This document shows, in pieces, positions 16,974 to 25,213 of a stretch of DNA of 64,000 bases. Positions within the stretch are counted from its first letter, which is position 1, and each line of letters begins with the position of its first letter. The position numbers and the translations under genes were made by a program. Below the pieces are notes generated by a model. The model had not been told where the DNA came from, ran no database searches, and worked only from the letters and a program-made list of their open reading frames with translations. The stretch comes from Micromonospora siamensis (GTDB taxonomy: Bacteria > Actinomycetota > Actinomycetes > Mycobacteriales > Micromonosporaceae), in the NCBI RefSeq assembly GCF_900090305.1, contig NZ_LT607751.1, positions 6,186,120 to 6,250,119 on the forward strand, in the 5' to 3' direction.

Positions 16974-18730
16974 CCCACCGTCTCCTTCATGCCACCCGTT
17001 GTACCGCCCCGCGGCGTCGGTGCCTGGTCATCTTCGGTCGACACCCCGTCCGGGGCCCCGACCGGCTGTTCCGGCAGGGCCGCCGTCTCGTCATCCCCGG
17101 CCGCGGCCGGTCCCGCCGGCGTCTCGTCGGTGGGGGTCTCGTCCTCGGCGGCGGACCGCTCGGCCGCCTCGGCCGCCTCGACGTCCTCCGGCAGCGCCGG
17201 GAGGGTGAACCGGATCGCGGTGCCCTCCTCGACGTCGGTGTCCACCCAGACCCGGCCGCCGTGGTACTCCACGATCTTCTTCACGATCGCCAGGCCGATG
17301 CCGGTGCCCGGGTACGCGTCCTTGGAGTGCAGCCGCTGGAAGATCACGAAGATCTTGTCGGCGAACTCCGGCTCGATCCCGATGCCGTTGTCCCGGCAGG
17401 TGATCTCCCACTCGTCGCCCACCAGCCGCGCCGACACGTGCACCCGGGGCGTGACGTCGGGGCGGCGGAACTTCACCGCGTTGCTGACCAGGTTGGCCAG
17501 CAGGTTGGTCAGCAGCGGCTCCTCGCCGCGGATCACCGGCAGCTCGTCCCAGGTCAGCTCGGCGTCGGCGTACTGGCGGGCCGCCTCGGTCTGGCCGGCC
17601 ACGTCGCCCATCACCTTGTTCAGGTCGACCTCGGTGAAACCCGTGGTGAGCCGGCCGATCCGGGAGAACGCCAGCAGGTCGTTGATCAGCCGCTGCATCC
17701 GCTGCGCGCCGTCCACCGCGAAGGCGATGTACTGGTCGGCCCGCTCGTCGAGCTGCCCCGCGTAGCGGCGCTGCAACAGCTGGCAGAAGCTGGCCACCTT
17801 GCGCAGCGGCTCCTGGAGGTCGTGCGAGGCGACGTACGCGAACTGCTCCAGGTCACGGTTGGAGCGGGTCAGCTCCTCGGCCTGCTTCTGGAGCTGGCTG
17901 TTGACCCACTCGATCCGCTCGCGGGCCTCGCGTACCTCGGCCAGGTCCCGGGCGATCTTCTGCCGCATGGCGTCCACGTCCACCGCGAGCCGGCGGAACT
18001 CCGGTGGACCGCTGCCGTCGATGTGGTGCTGGTAGTCGCCCTCGGCCACCTCCCGCACCTGGAGCGCCAGCCCGGTCAACGGCCCGATCACCATCCGTTG
18101 CAGTGCCAGGACCAGGGCCACGCCGGTCACCACCACCACCACGGCGGCGATGATCAGCAGCACGACCAGCAGATTGCCGGTCCGCTCGATGTCCCTGGCA
18201 CCGTTCTCGCGGGCCCGCAGGATCTCCGCCTGGAGATCAGCCACGCTGGCCCGGACCTGGTCGAACTGCTGCCGGGCCTGGTCGGTGATCAGCGCCTGCC
18301 CGGCGGCGGTGCCGCTGCGCCCGGTGGTGGTGATCACCGGCTGGGCGACCGACTGCCGCCAGGCGTCCGCCCGCTGCCGGGAGACCCGCAGGTCGGCGAC
18401 GATACCCGGATATCCGGCGCCCAGCTCCTCGATCTTCGCGACGGTGTCCCGCTCCTTGGCGAGCCCCTTCTGGTACGGGGCCAGGTCGGCCGGACTGCCG
18501 CTGACCGCGTACCCGCGGACGCCGGTCTCCTGGTCGAGGAGCGCGTTGAGCAACTCCTGCCCCTGCACCCGCAGCGGCCCCGTCCTGGTCAGCACCGCGT
18601 CGGTGTACTGCCGGTTCTTGGCGGCCACCCCCGCCTCGGCCACGGCCAGCCCGAGCAGCAAGGCGCCGACCACGGTCAGCATCGCGAGCACCCGCCGGCG
18701 CAGGGTCCACCCCTGGCGGTACGTGTTCAC
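16970..18730 (-). CDS. Membrane histidine kinase with CHASE3, HAMP, HisKA and HATPase domains
   Basis: Sensor kinase of 586 residues. One helix (about 15-32) leads to an outside CHASE3 domain (about 38-185) with the family mark [16 protein letters not shown] second helix (about 190-212) and HAMP (about 213-265) follow. The HisKA box is [17 protein letters not shown] and the ATPase has N box [12 protein letters not shown]1 [20 protein letters not shown] and G2 [18 protein letters not shown]. The C-terminal 75 residues are acidic, Pro- and Glu-rich and disordered. Start GTG 18730 overlaps the stop of the repeat mini-ORF, and AAGG inside the repeat lies seven bases upstream. It probably phosphorylates the downstream receiver. 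Confidence 0.93.
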   Translation of the reverse strand: MNTYRQGWTLRRRVLAMLTVVGALLLGLAVAEAGVAAKNRQYTDAVLTRTGPLRVQGQELLNALLDQETGVRGYAVSGSPADLAPYQKGLAKERDTVAKIEELGAGYPGIVADLRVSRQRADAWRQSVAQPVITTTGRSGTAAGQALITDQARQQFDQVRASVADLQAEILRARENGARDIERTGNLLVVLLIIAAVVVVVTGVALVLALQRMVIGPLTGLALQVREVAEGDYQHHIDGSGPPEFRRLAVDVDAMRQKIARDLAEVREARERIEWVNSQLQKQAEELTRSNRDLEQFAYVASHDLQEPLRKVASFCQLLQRRYAGQLDERADQYIAFAVDGAQRMQRLINDLLAFSRIGRLTTGFTEVDLNKVMGDVAGQTEAARQYADAELTWDELPVIRGEEPLLTNLLANLVSNAVKFRRPDVTPRVHVSARLVGDEWEITCRDNGIGIEPEFADKIFVIFQRLHSKDAYPGTGIGLAIVKKIVEYHGGRVWVDTDVEEGTAIRFTLPALPEDVEAAEAAERSAAEDETPTDETPAGPAAAGDDETAALPEQPVGAPDGVSTEDDQAPTPRGGTTGGMKETVG

Positions 18731-18849
18731 AGCGCCACCTTCGTTCGCGACTGCGGGGCTCGCAAACCCGGCTCACTCCTCGCGCTCACCGGGGCCACCT
18801 TCGTTCGCGACTGCGGGGCTCGCAAACCCGGCTCACTCCTCGCGCTCAC
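18727..18849 (-). CDS. 40-codon mini-ORF made of two 20-codon repeats, bridging two signalling genes
   Basis: The frame begins at GTG 18849, overlapping the TGA of the phosphatase gene as GTGA, and stops at a TGA (18727-18729) that overlaps the kinase GTG, again as GTGA. It reads VSARSEPGLRAPQSRTKVA, then P, then the same 19 residues, then L. The unit is a 60-base tandem repeat, so its length keeps the frame. The repeat also supplies the AAGG that serves as ribosome site of the kinase. Whether the peptide has a function, or is only a carrier of coupled translation, cannot be seen. The AGT, CGA and TTG codons differ from the local style and point to a mobile repeat. Confidence 0.55.
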   Translation of the reverse strand: MSARSEPGLRAPQSRTKVAPVSARSEPGLRAPQSRTKVAL

Positions 18850-18852
18850 CGG
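18734..18852. repeat. Two tandem copies of a 59-60-bp repeat
   Basis: Copies 18734-18792 and 18794-18852 are identical over 59 bases with a 60-base period. They fill precisely the space between the kinase start and the phosphatase stop. The core on the plus strand is TTCGTTCGCGACTGCGGGGC followed by TCGCAAACCCGG. I believe similar sequences are dispersed in Micromonosporaceae genomes, but that is recollection, not something checked here. Confidence 0.9.
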
Positions 18853-20096
18853 CCGCCGCCCCTGGTCACCAGCAGCATCGCCACGTCGTCGGCGAGCGGG
18901 CCGCCGTTGATCTGCTCGGCCCGGCCGACCAGCCAGGCGGGCAACTCGGGCAGCGGGACCGCACGGTTGGCCGGCTCGGTCAGCAGGCCGGCCAGCCCCG
19001 GCACGTCGAGCCGTTCGTCGCCGTCGCCCACCCGCCCCTCGATCAGGCCGTCGGTGTACATCAGCAGGGACCAGTCATCGGTGGCGAACTCCAGGTCGAA
19101 GGCGACAGGCCGGCGTGGCCGTACGCCGAGCAGCAGCCCACCCCGCGCGGGCACCGGCGCGACCTTACCCGCGGAGAGCAGCAGCGGTGGCGGGTGGCCC
19201 GCCAGCCGGACGGTGGCCCGGTTGGCGGCCAGGTGCAGCCGGGCGGTGGCCACGGTGGCGAAGATCTCCTGCAGCCGGCGCTCGCTCATCAGCACCTGCT
19301 CCAGGGCGGGCAGCACCTCGTCGTCCGGCACCCCGGCCAGGATCAGCGCCCGCCAGGCGACCCGCAGCTCGACGCCGAGCGCCGCCTCGTCCACCCCGTG
19401 CCCGCAGACGTCGCCGACGATCAGGTCCACCCGGTCCGGCCGGGTCTGCACCACGTCGTAGAAGTCCCCGCCGATCAGCGCGGCGTGCCGGCCGGGGCGG
19501 TAGAAGGTGTGCACCGACACCTCGTCGGTGCTCATCAGCGGCTGGGGCAGCAGGCCGCGCTCCAGGCGGGCCGACTCGGCCTGGCGCAGCTCCACCTCGC
19601 GCAGCCGGCGGGCGTTCTCGTCGGCCCGCTTGCGCTCCACGGCGTACCGCAGCGCCCGGGTCAGCAGCACCCCGTCGACCTGGCCCTTGACCAGGTAGTC
19701 CTGGGCGCCCTCGGCGACCGCGACGATGCCCAGGTGCTCGTCGGAGCGGCCGGTGAGCACGCAGACCGCGGCGCCGCTGGACATCTCCAGCACCTGGCGC
19801 AGCCCGTCCAACCCCTGGGCGTCCGGCAGGCCCAGGTCGAGCAGGACGCAGTCCACGCCCATCACCCGCTGCCGGGCCTCGCTGAGGCTGGTGGCGACGA
19901 GCAGGTCGATCATCGAGTTGGTCTCGGCGAGCAGCTCGCCGACCAGGAAGGCGTCGCCCTCGTCGTCCTCCACCAGCAGGACCCGCAGCCGCTCGCCGGG
20001 CGGCAGCCCGGTGCGGTGCCCGACCTCGCTGCGCGCGACGGCCCGGGGCACGACGGAGGAACCGGTCACACCGGTCCCCCGGTTCGGCCGGGTCAC
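18846..20096 (-). CDS. Response regulator with SpoIIE/PP2C-type phosphatase output
   Basis: Receiver-phosphatase of about 416 residues. The receiver (about 28-150) shows LLVEDDEGDAF, phosphoacceptor in DCVLLDLGLPD, VCVLTGRSDE and QDYLVKGQ. A coiled linker (KRADENARRLREVELRQAES) leads to a PPM/SpoIIE phosphatase (about 190-410) with ALIGGDFYDVV, VGDVCGHGVDEAAL, LMYTDGLIEGR and ADDVAMLLV metal-binding Asp residues. It probably dephosphorylates an anti-anti-sigma or similar protein. The start is uncertain: GTG 20096 lacks a ribosome site, while an ideal AAGGAG lies six bases before an in-frame ATC at 20126. Far-upstream open frame to 21110 is antisense shadow of the M28 gene. Confidence 0.9.
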   Translation of the reverse strand: MTRPNRGTGVTGSSVVPRAVARSEVGHRTGLPPGERLRVLLVEDDEGDAFLVGELLAETNSMIDLLVATSLSEARQRVMGVDCVLLDLGLPDAQGLDGLRQVLEMSSGAAVCVLTGRSDEHLGIVAVAEGAQDYLVKGQVDGVLLTRALRYAVERKRADENARRLREVELRQAESARLERGLLPQPLMSTDEVSVHTFYRPGRHAALIGGDFYDVVQTRPDRVDLIVGDVCGHGVDEAALGVELRVAWRALILAGVPDDEVLPALEQVLMSERRLQEIFATVATARLHLAANRATVRLAGHPPPLLLSAGKVAPVPARGGLLLGVRPRRPVAFDLEFATDDWSLLMYTDGLIEGRVGDGDERLDVPGLAGLLTEPANRAVPLPELPAWLVGRAEQINGGPLADDVAMLLVTRGGGR

Positions 20097-20361
20097 CGCC
20101 GCGAGTCGCGGTAGTTCGCTGCTGATGTCGGGCTCCTTCCGAGTGCCCTGCTGATCCTGTATTAGACAACGGTCGCACACAACACGACGGCGTCGGCACG
20201 TGCGGTAGGCGACCCGGGTGATCGGGCACAGCCCCCACCCGGTGAGCGTCGCCGCCCGGCCGGTCGTTACGGTTCCGCCCCGATCACCGGCGGGTGCTGC
20301 CGCGCCGCCCGTACGGCGGGCAGGATGATCCCCACCCCCGCACCACCCCCGAGGAGTCCCC

Positions 20362-22740
20362 GTGGGCGCACCCCCCACCCGCGCCGCCGACCGGGCGTTC
20401 AGCCGCCCGCGCCGGCGCGCGCTCGCCGCCGTCGCCGCGCTCGCCGCCCTGCTCGCCGTCGGCGCCGCCGTCCTGGTCGACCTGGGCACCCCGACGCCCC
20501 GACCGGCGGACGCGCCGGCCGGCGAGTTCAGCGCCGGACGCGCGTACGAGAACGTCAAGGTGATCGCCGCCCGGCCGCACGTGGCCGGCAGCCCGGCGGG
20601 CGACCAGGTCCGCGCGCACGTCGAGGGGGTGCTGCGCGGCCTCGGGCTGGAGACCACCGTCCAGGACACGGTGGCCCCGGAGGCCGGGCAGCTCAGCGGC
20701 GCGGCCGGCGGCGCCACCCTGGCCCGGGTCCGCAACGTGGTGGCCCGGCTCCCCGGCACCGACCCGACCGGCCGGGTCTTCCTGGTCGCCCACCACGACT
20801 CGGTGCAGTCCGGGCCGGGCGGCAACGACGACGCGGCCGGCACCTCGACCATCCTGGAGGTGGCCCGGGCGCTGGCCGCCGGGCCGCGCCCCCGCAACGA
20901 CGTGGTCTTCGTGCTCACCGACGCCGAGGAGGCGTGCCTCTGCGGCGCGTCCGCGTTCGCCGCCGACGACCCGCTCGCCGACGACGGCGGCGTGGTGCTC
21001 AACCTGGAGGCGCGGGGCGCCACCGGCCCGGTGATCATGTTCGAGACGTCGCGGAACAACGCCGCCCTGGTGGACGTCTTCGGCCGGGCCGCGCCGCACC
21101 CGGTGGGCACCTCGTTCGCGGTGGAGATCTACCGGGCGCTGCCCAACGACACCGACTTCACCGCGTTCCTCGACCACGGCTTCGTCGGGCTGAACTCCGC
21201 CTACATCGACGGCGGCGCGATCTACCACACCCCGCTGGACACCCCCGCCGCGATGGACCGGGGCAGTCTCCAGATGCACGGCGACAACGCGCTCGGACTC
21301 GCCCGCGAGTTCGGCCGCACCGACCTCAAGGCGCTGCGCGCCGGGCACGACGCCACCTACTTCCCCGTCCCCGGTGGGCTGGTCCGCTACCCGGGCTGGC
21401 TGACCCTGCCGCTGGCCCTGCTCGCGCTGCTCGCCGTGGCGGCGCTCGGCTGGCTCACCGTGCGGCGCGGGCGGGCCACCGGCTGGGGCCTGGCCGCCGG
21501 CTTCGGGCTGGCGCTGGCGCCGATCCTGCTCGCCCCGATCGCCGCCCAGCTGCTGTGGGCCGGGATCACCACGATCCGCCCCGGCTACGCCGAGCTGCTC
21601 GACCCGTACCGGCCGACCTGGTACAGGCTCGCCGTGGTGGCGCTCGCCGCGACGATCCTGCTCGCCTGGTACGCGCTGGCCCGCCGCCGGTTCGGCCCGG
21701 CCGCGCTGGCCTTCGGCGGGCTGGCCTGGCTGGCCGTACTCGGGGTGCTGCTGGCCGTCCTGGTGCCCGGCGGGGCGTACCTGGCCACCCTGCCCGCGCT
21801 GGCCGGCACGCTCGCCGGCCTGGTCGCCCTGGCCACCCGGGTCGACGGCCCGTGGCCGGTGGTGGCGGTGACCCTGGCCGGCGCAGTCGGCGTACTCATC
21901 CTGCTGCCCACGGTGGTGCTGCTCTTCCCGGCGCTCGGCATGGCGATGGGCGGCGTGGCGGCGCTCTTCGCGGTGCTGCTCGGACTCGCCGCGCTGCCGG
22001 TGCTCGACCTGCTGCACCCGGCCGCCGGCGGGCAGCGCGGGATGGTCGCGCTGCGCGCCCGCCGGGCCGGCGCGGTGCCGGCCCTCGCCGCCGGGCTCGC
22101 CGCCGTGGTGCTCGCCGGGGTCGGCCTGGCCGTCGACCGATTCGACGCCGCCCACCCGGTGCCCACCCACCTGATGTACGCCCTGGACGCCGGCACCGGC
22201 CAGGCCCGCTGGCTCAGCCACGAGGACGACCCACAGCCCTGGACCGACGGGTACGTCGACGGCACGGTCTCCGTCGCCGACGACTTCCCGGGGCTGGGCG
22301 ACGGCGAGCTGCGCGCCGGAAAGGCGCAGGCGGCGGACCTGCCCGCCCCGAAACTGGAGGTGCTCGCCGACACCAACGCCGGTGACCAGCGGACCCTGCG
22401 GCTCCGACTCACCCCGCAACGCCCGGTACGGCTGGCCACCCTGCACGTCGACACCGGCACCGCCACGGTGAGGACGGCGACGGTGGCCGGCCGGGACGTG
22501 CCGATCAAGGCGCGCGACGGCAGGTGGGGCTTCGGGATCGTCTTCCACGCCCCGCCGCCGGAGGGCATCGAGGTGACCCTCACCCTGGAACCGAAGGCCG
22601 GTCAGGTGACGCTGCGGGCGATGGACGCCAGCGACGGGCTGGCCGGGGTGCCGGGCTTCCGCACCCGGCCGGCCGACGTGGGCGTGGTCGGGTCGCACAG
22701 CTCGGAGATGCTGGCGGTGGCGAAGACGTACCAGTTCTGA
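20362..22740 (+). CDS. M28-family zinc peptidase with multi-pass membrane C-terminal half
   Basis: Membrane-bound aminopeptidase-like protein, 792 residues. One N-terminal helix (about 20-38) is followed by an M28 domain facing outside (about 55-320): VFLVAHHDSV (His ligand), PGGNDDAAGTSTILEVARAL (bridging Asp), LTDAEEACLCGASAF (catalytic Glu-Glu), VVLNLEARGATG and YHTPLDT (last His). About eight membrane helices follow (about 350-600), then a C-terminal beta-rich outside domain of some 180 residues. The layout resembles the ER-type Fxna peptidases. Start GTG 20362 has GAGGAG seven bases upstream. It stands alone, convergent with the sigma-factor remnant. Confidence 0.9.
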   Translation: MGAPPTRAADRAFSRPRRRALAAVAALAALLAVGAAVLVDLGTPTPRPADAPAGEFSAGRAYENVKVIAARPHVAGSPAGDQVRAHVEGVLRGLGLETTVQDTVAPEAGQLSGAAGGATLARVRNVVARLPGTDPTGRVFLVAHHDSVQSGPGGNDDAAGTSTILEVARALAAGPRPRNDVVFVLTDAEEACLCGASAFAADDPLADDGGVVLNLEARGATGPVIMFETSRNNAALVDVFGRAAPHPVGTSFAVEIYRALPNDTDFTAFLDHGFVGLNSAYIDGGAIYHTPLDTPAAMDRGSLQMHGDNALGLAREFGRTDLKALRAGHDATYFPVPGGLVRYPGWLTLPLALLALLAVAALGWLTVRRGRATGWGLAAGFGLALAPILLAPIAAQLLWAGITTIRPGYAELLDPYRPTWYRLAVVALAATILLAWYALARRRFGPAALAFGGLAWLAVLGVLLAVLVPGGAYLATLPALAGTLAGLVALATRVDGPWPVVAVTLAGAVGVLILLPTVVLLFPALGMAMGGVAALFAVLLGLAALPVLDLLHPAAGGQRGMVALRARRAGAVPALAAGLAAVVLAGVGLAVDRFDAAHPVPTHLMYALDAGTGQARWLSHEDDPQPWTDGYVDGTVSVADDFPGLGDGELRAGKAQAADLPAPKLEVLADTNAGDQRTLRLRLTPQRPVRLATLHVDTGTATVRTATVAGRDVPIKARDGRWGFGIVFHAPPPEGIEVTLTLEPKAGQVTLRAMDASDGLAGVPGFRTRPADVGVVGSHSSEMLAVAKTYQF

Positions 22741-22743
22741 GGG

Positions 22744-22859
22744 TCAGCGCACCCAGGGCCGCAGCTTCCCGGGTTGCGGACCGCCCAGATCCGGGTGACC
22801 CGGCCGTCGACGACGTCGAACGACGCCGGCCGGGTCACCGCCTCAGCCCCGATACACAC
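22744..22859 (-). pseudogene. Remnant of an ECF sigma factor C-terminus (ECF41-like, SnoaL-type tail)
   Basis: The minus strand encodes PASFDVVDGRVTRIWAVRNP, the usual end of the SnoaL-like tail of ECF41-type sigma factors. One base out of frame it continues GKLRPWVR and a stop at 22744-22746, giving RNPGKLRPWVR, the expected family ending. So a single base is missing or extra near 22770. Nothing upstream of 22862 looks like the rest of a sigma factor, so only about 38 codons remain. It is a broken fragment, not a working gene. Confidence 0.7.
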
Positions 22860-22929
22860 CCAAGAATGGAACCCTCATTTTTGAGTGCATCGCGCGGAGC
22901 AGGGTCGTGCAGCGCCCGGTCGGCTCATG

Positions 22930-23364
22930 TCACCCGATCGCACGTAGCCGGGCCTGCAGCCAACCGGGGTCAGGGTTGACGAACGCCTGCCCCCGCACCA
23001 CGACGGTCGGCACCGTCTCGTTGCCGCCCGCCGCCGCCCGGACCACGGCCGCGCCGGCCGGGTCACTCCAGATGTTCACCCAGGAGAGCAGCCGGGCGTC
23101 CCGACCCAGTCGGGCTCGCAGTCGGAGGCAGTAGGGGCATCCGGGCCGCCAGTAGACAACCGGCCGGCCGTCGTCGGCGCCGTCCTCCGCCGCCGCGTCA
23201 CCCGACGACCGCGGAAAGGGTAGCGGCGACAGCAGCACCGCCAGCACGACGAAGAGCAGGAGTTGGACGGTGCCGGCCGCGGGAGAACCCCCGGCGAACG
23301 AAGTGGTCGCCACGGCCACGCCGCATGCCAGCATTACCCCCGCAAGCCCCCAACTTCGCCGCAT
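22930..23364 (-). CDS. Membrane-anchored glutaredoxin-like protein
   Basis: Protein of 144 residues with two N-terminal membrane helices (about 5-22 and 30-50) followed by a glutaredoxin/mycoredoxin-like domain. The redox motif is CPYC in VVYWRPGCPYCLRLRARL and the cis-Pro loop is NETVPTVVVRGQAFVNP. This matches mycoredoxin-like proteins of actinobacteria that use mycothiol, here tethered to the membrane. The ATG at 23364 is chosen because the first helix follows at once; an upstream open frame to 23484 adds a charged, unlikely extension. The ribosome site is weak. A second, soluble glutaredoxin-like protein is encoded at 60.7 kb. Confidence 0.85.
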   Translation of the reverse strand: MRRSWGLAGVMLACGVAVATTSFAGGSPAAGTVQLLLFVVLAVLLSPLPFPRSSGDAAAEDGADDGRPVVYWRPGCPYCLRLRARLGRDARLLSWVNIWSDPAGAAVVRAAAGGNETVPTVVVRGQAFVNPDPGWLQARLRAIG

Positions 23365-23555
23365 GCCGCGCACCCTACCCACGCCGACAGCTGGCGGCCC
23401 CACCGGCAGCGGCCAGCCTCGGGACGCGGTCAGGTGGTAACGCCGGCGGCGCTGCGGCAACCTCGCGGCGATCGGGTCCGCCACGAACTACTCGCCCTCG
23501 TCGGGGACACCCCAGGCGTGGATCTTCGGCATCGCCCGGAACGTCGTTGCGGGTG

Positions 23556-23810
23556 CTACTTGTGGCGGAAGTGGACGAAGAGGCGGCCGAAGTTCTTCGA
23601 ATCCTTCTCCACCCGGTGGTAGAGCTGCTTGACGTCCTTCTGGTCGAGGAAGCGCAGCACCTTCTTCTTCAGCGCGCCGGAACCCTTGCCAGGGATGATC
23701 TCCACCAGGGTGGCCTTCTTCGCCACCGCCTCGTCCATGATCCCGCGCAGCGCGCGGTCGATGTCGTGGCCCTTGTTGTAGATGTCGTGGAGATCCAGCT
23801 TGAGCTTCAC
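23556..23810 (-). CDS. Small Smr-domain-like protein
   Basis: An 84-residue basic protein related to the Smr (small MutS-related) domain. The N-terminus KLKLDLHDIYNKGHDIDRAL gives the LDLH motif at the start of the fold, then VEIIPGKGSGALKKKVLRFL, matching the conserved x-I-x-G-K-G motif (here PGKGSG), and FGRLFVHFRHK at the end. Smr domains bind or cut nucleic acid; whether this one is a nuclease is not known. Start GTG 23810 has TACGAT (23817-23822) ending six bases upstream and no ribosome site, so a leaderless mRNA is likely. It is a lone gene on the minus strand. Confidence 0.85.
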   Translation of the reverse strand: MKLKLDLHDIYNKGHDIDRALRGIMDEAVAKKATLVEIIPGKGSGALKKKVLRFLDQKDVKQLYHRVEKDSKNFGRLFVHFRHK

Positions 23811-23847
23811 CCACCCATCGTAGGCACGCCGGACGGCGGGAGCCGGA

Positions 23848-23887
23848 CACGGCGAAGGGCAGCCCCTCGGGGCCGCCCTTCGCCGTG
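23848..23887. terminator. Strong hairpin between the TPR and Smr genes
   Basis: Thirteen-base arms CACGGCGAAGGGC (23848-23860) and GCCCTTCGCCGTG (23875-23887) pair perfectly, and the inner AGCCCC/GGGGCC part can extend the stem. It begins 17 bases past the stop of the minus-strand TPR gene and lies upstream of the Smr promoter, so it most likely ends TPR transcription. Confidence 0.75.
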
Positions 23888-23903
23888 CCGTGCGGGTGGT
23901 TCG

Positions 23904-24272
23904 TCAGCGACCGAGGCCGACCCGGGTCTCCACCCGACGCAGCGCGGTCGTGTAGTCGTCGTTGGTCGAGTACATCGCCGCGGCGATCCGCAGGTGCCGC
24001 AGCGCGTCGGCGTGCCGGTTCATCCGCTCCAGCGTCCGCCCCAGCACGTGGTGCGCGTAGTGGTCGCTCGGGTCCCGGTCGACCAGCTCGCGCAGCTGCT
24101 CCTCCGCCCGGTTGAGCTGGGCGGACTGGAAGTACGCCCGGGCCAGCAGCTGCCGTACCGAGGAGTTGCCGGGCTCGGCCTCGACGATCGGCTCGAGCAG
24201 CCGGGCCGCTCCGGTCGGGTCACCCGCCTCGAAGAACATGGTCGCCCGCCGGTAGTCCGCCAGAAGATCCAT
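23904..24272 (-). CDS. TPR-repeat protein
   Basis: A 122-residue, almost entirely helical protein with about three tetratricopeptide repeats: RRATMFFEAGDPTGAARLL, RAYFQSAQLNRAEEQLREL and VLGRTLERMNRHADALRHL, each with the A/G pattern of TPR helices. Such proteins serve as binding scaffolds; the partner is unknown. Start ATG 24272 (MDLLADYRR) is chosen over the longer frame to 24323 because the first helix begins there and a purine-rich GAGGGGG lies 11 bases upstream. It lies between the ROK kinase gene and a hairpin, all on the minus strand. Confidence 0.82.
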   Translation of the reverse strand: MDLLADYRRATMFFEAGDPTGAARLLEPIVEAEPGNSSVRQLLARAYFQSAQLNRAEEQLRELVDRDPSDHYAHHVLGRTLERMNRHADALRHLRIAAAMYSTNDDYTTALRRVETRVGLGR

Positions 24273-24352
24273 CCGACCCACCCCCTCGTTCCGCGTCGTA
24301 CTGTTCCGACGCTGGCACAACATCAGCCGTACCGCGAGTGTTCCCGGCGGCG

Positions 24353-25123
24353 TCAGTGGGTGGGGTCGTACCGGTCGCCGACCAGGTCCCAGGCCCGGAC
24401 ACCACCGACGATCCCGGCCGTGTTCGGTACGACCACCACGTCGTCACCCATCCGGGCCAGCTGCTCCGGCCGGATCAGTCGCGAGTTCCCGCCGCCCAGA
24501 TAGAGCCGGTCCCAGCGGAACACCGGCCGCAACCCCTCCACCACCTGCCGGATCCGCCGGGACCAGAACGCGTCGCCGAGCCGCCGCCGCTCCGGCTCCC
24601 CGACGTACGTGTCGTAGGTGGTGTTCCAGCGCACCGGGGCGTGCGACAGCTCCAGGTGCGGTGCCAGCACCCCGCCGTCGAAGAGCGCGCTGCCCAGCCC
24701 GGTGCCGAGGGTCAGCACCAGCTCGCAGCCCGTCCCGGCGACCACCCCGGCGCCGTGCACCTCGGCGTCGTTGAGCACCAGCGCCGGCACCCCGAACGCG
24801 TCGGCGAGCGCGCTGCGGGCGTCGTACCCGGACCACTCGGCGGAAAGCTCCGGGTCGACCTTGCTGCGCGGACCGGACCGGGTCACGTAGTGCGGCGTCG
24901 CCACCACCACCCCGTGCCGGATCATGCCCGGCATGCCGACCGTCACCCGGTCCGCGGCCGGGAGCCGGCCACCCAGCTCCACCAGCGTCTTCACGAACAA
25001 CACCGGCGGCAGCGGGTACGGCGTGGGCACCCGCAGCGGCCGGGCACGCATCGTCCCCGCGGCGTCGAGGACGGACGCCTTGATCCCCCCGCCCCCGCAG
25101 TCGATCGCCAAAGTCGTCACCAC
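24353..25123 (-). CDS. ROK-family sugar kinase (polyphosphate/ATP glucokinase-like)
   Basis: Sugar kinase of about 256 residues. Phosphate-1 motif is TLAIDCGGGGIKASVLDAAG, the sugar-binding/catalytic motif is VLNDAEVHGAG with the catalytic Asp, and phosphate-2 motif is LTLGTGLGSALFDGG. The Gly-rich LYLGGGNSRLI near the end is the adenosine motif. The ROK zinc-binding Cys cluster is absent, as in polyphosphate glucokinases. Four Gly instead of D-x-G-G-T at the first motif is slightly unusual. Start is GTG 25123 or GTG 25120; CAGACT ends seven bases upstream, suggesting a leaderless mRNA. It is divergent from the ABC-F gene. Confidence 0.85.
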   Translation of the reverse strand: MVTTLAIDCGGGGIKASVLDAAGTMRARPLRVPTPYPLPPVLFVKTLVELGGRLPAADRVTVGMPGMIRHGVVVATPHYVTRSGPRSKVDPELSAEWSGYDARSALADAFGVPALVLNDAEVHGAGVVAGTGCELVLTLGTGLGSALFDGGVLAPHLELSHAPVRWNTTYDTYVGEPERRRLGDAFWSRRIRQVVEGLRPVFRWDRLYLGGGNSRLIRPEQLARMGDDVVVVPNTAGIVGGVRAWDLVGDRYDPTH

Positions 25124-25213
25124 CTGAGTGAGTCTGCCTCGTGTCCCGGCCGTCGGTGCCCCGGAACCGCTGTTGCGAAAGGGGCCCTCCGTCGACCGGA
25201 TAGGGTCGGCGCG

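Noticed and set aside
18734..18852. A two-unit CRISPR-like array
   Set aside because: The 59-base copies are directly adjacent with one base between them, no spacers, no cas genes, and they are translatable.
22862..22925. CTCATTTTTGAG as a terminator or operator
   Set aside because: Stem of only four bases around a T run; too short to support a call.
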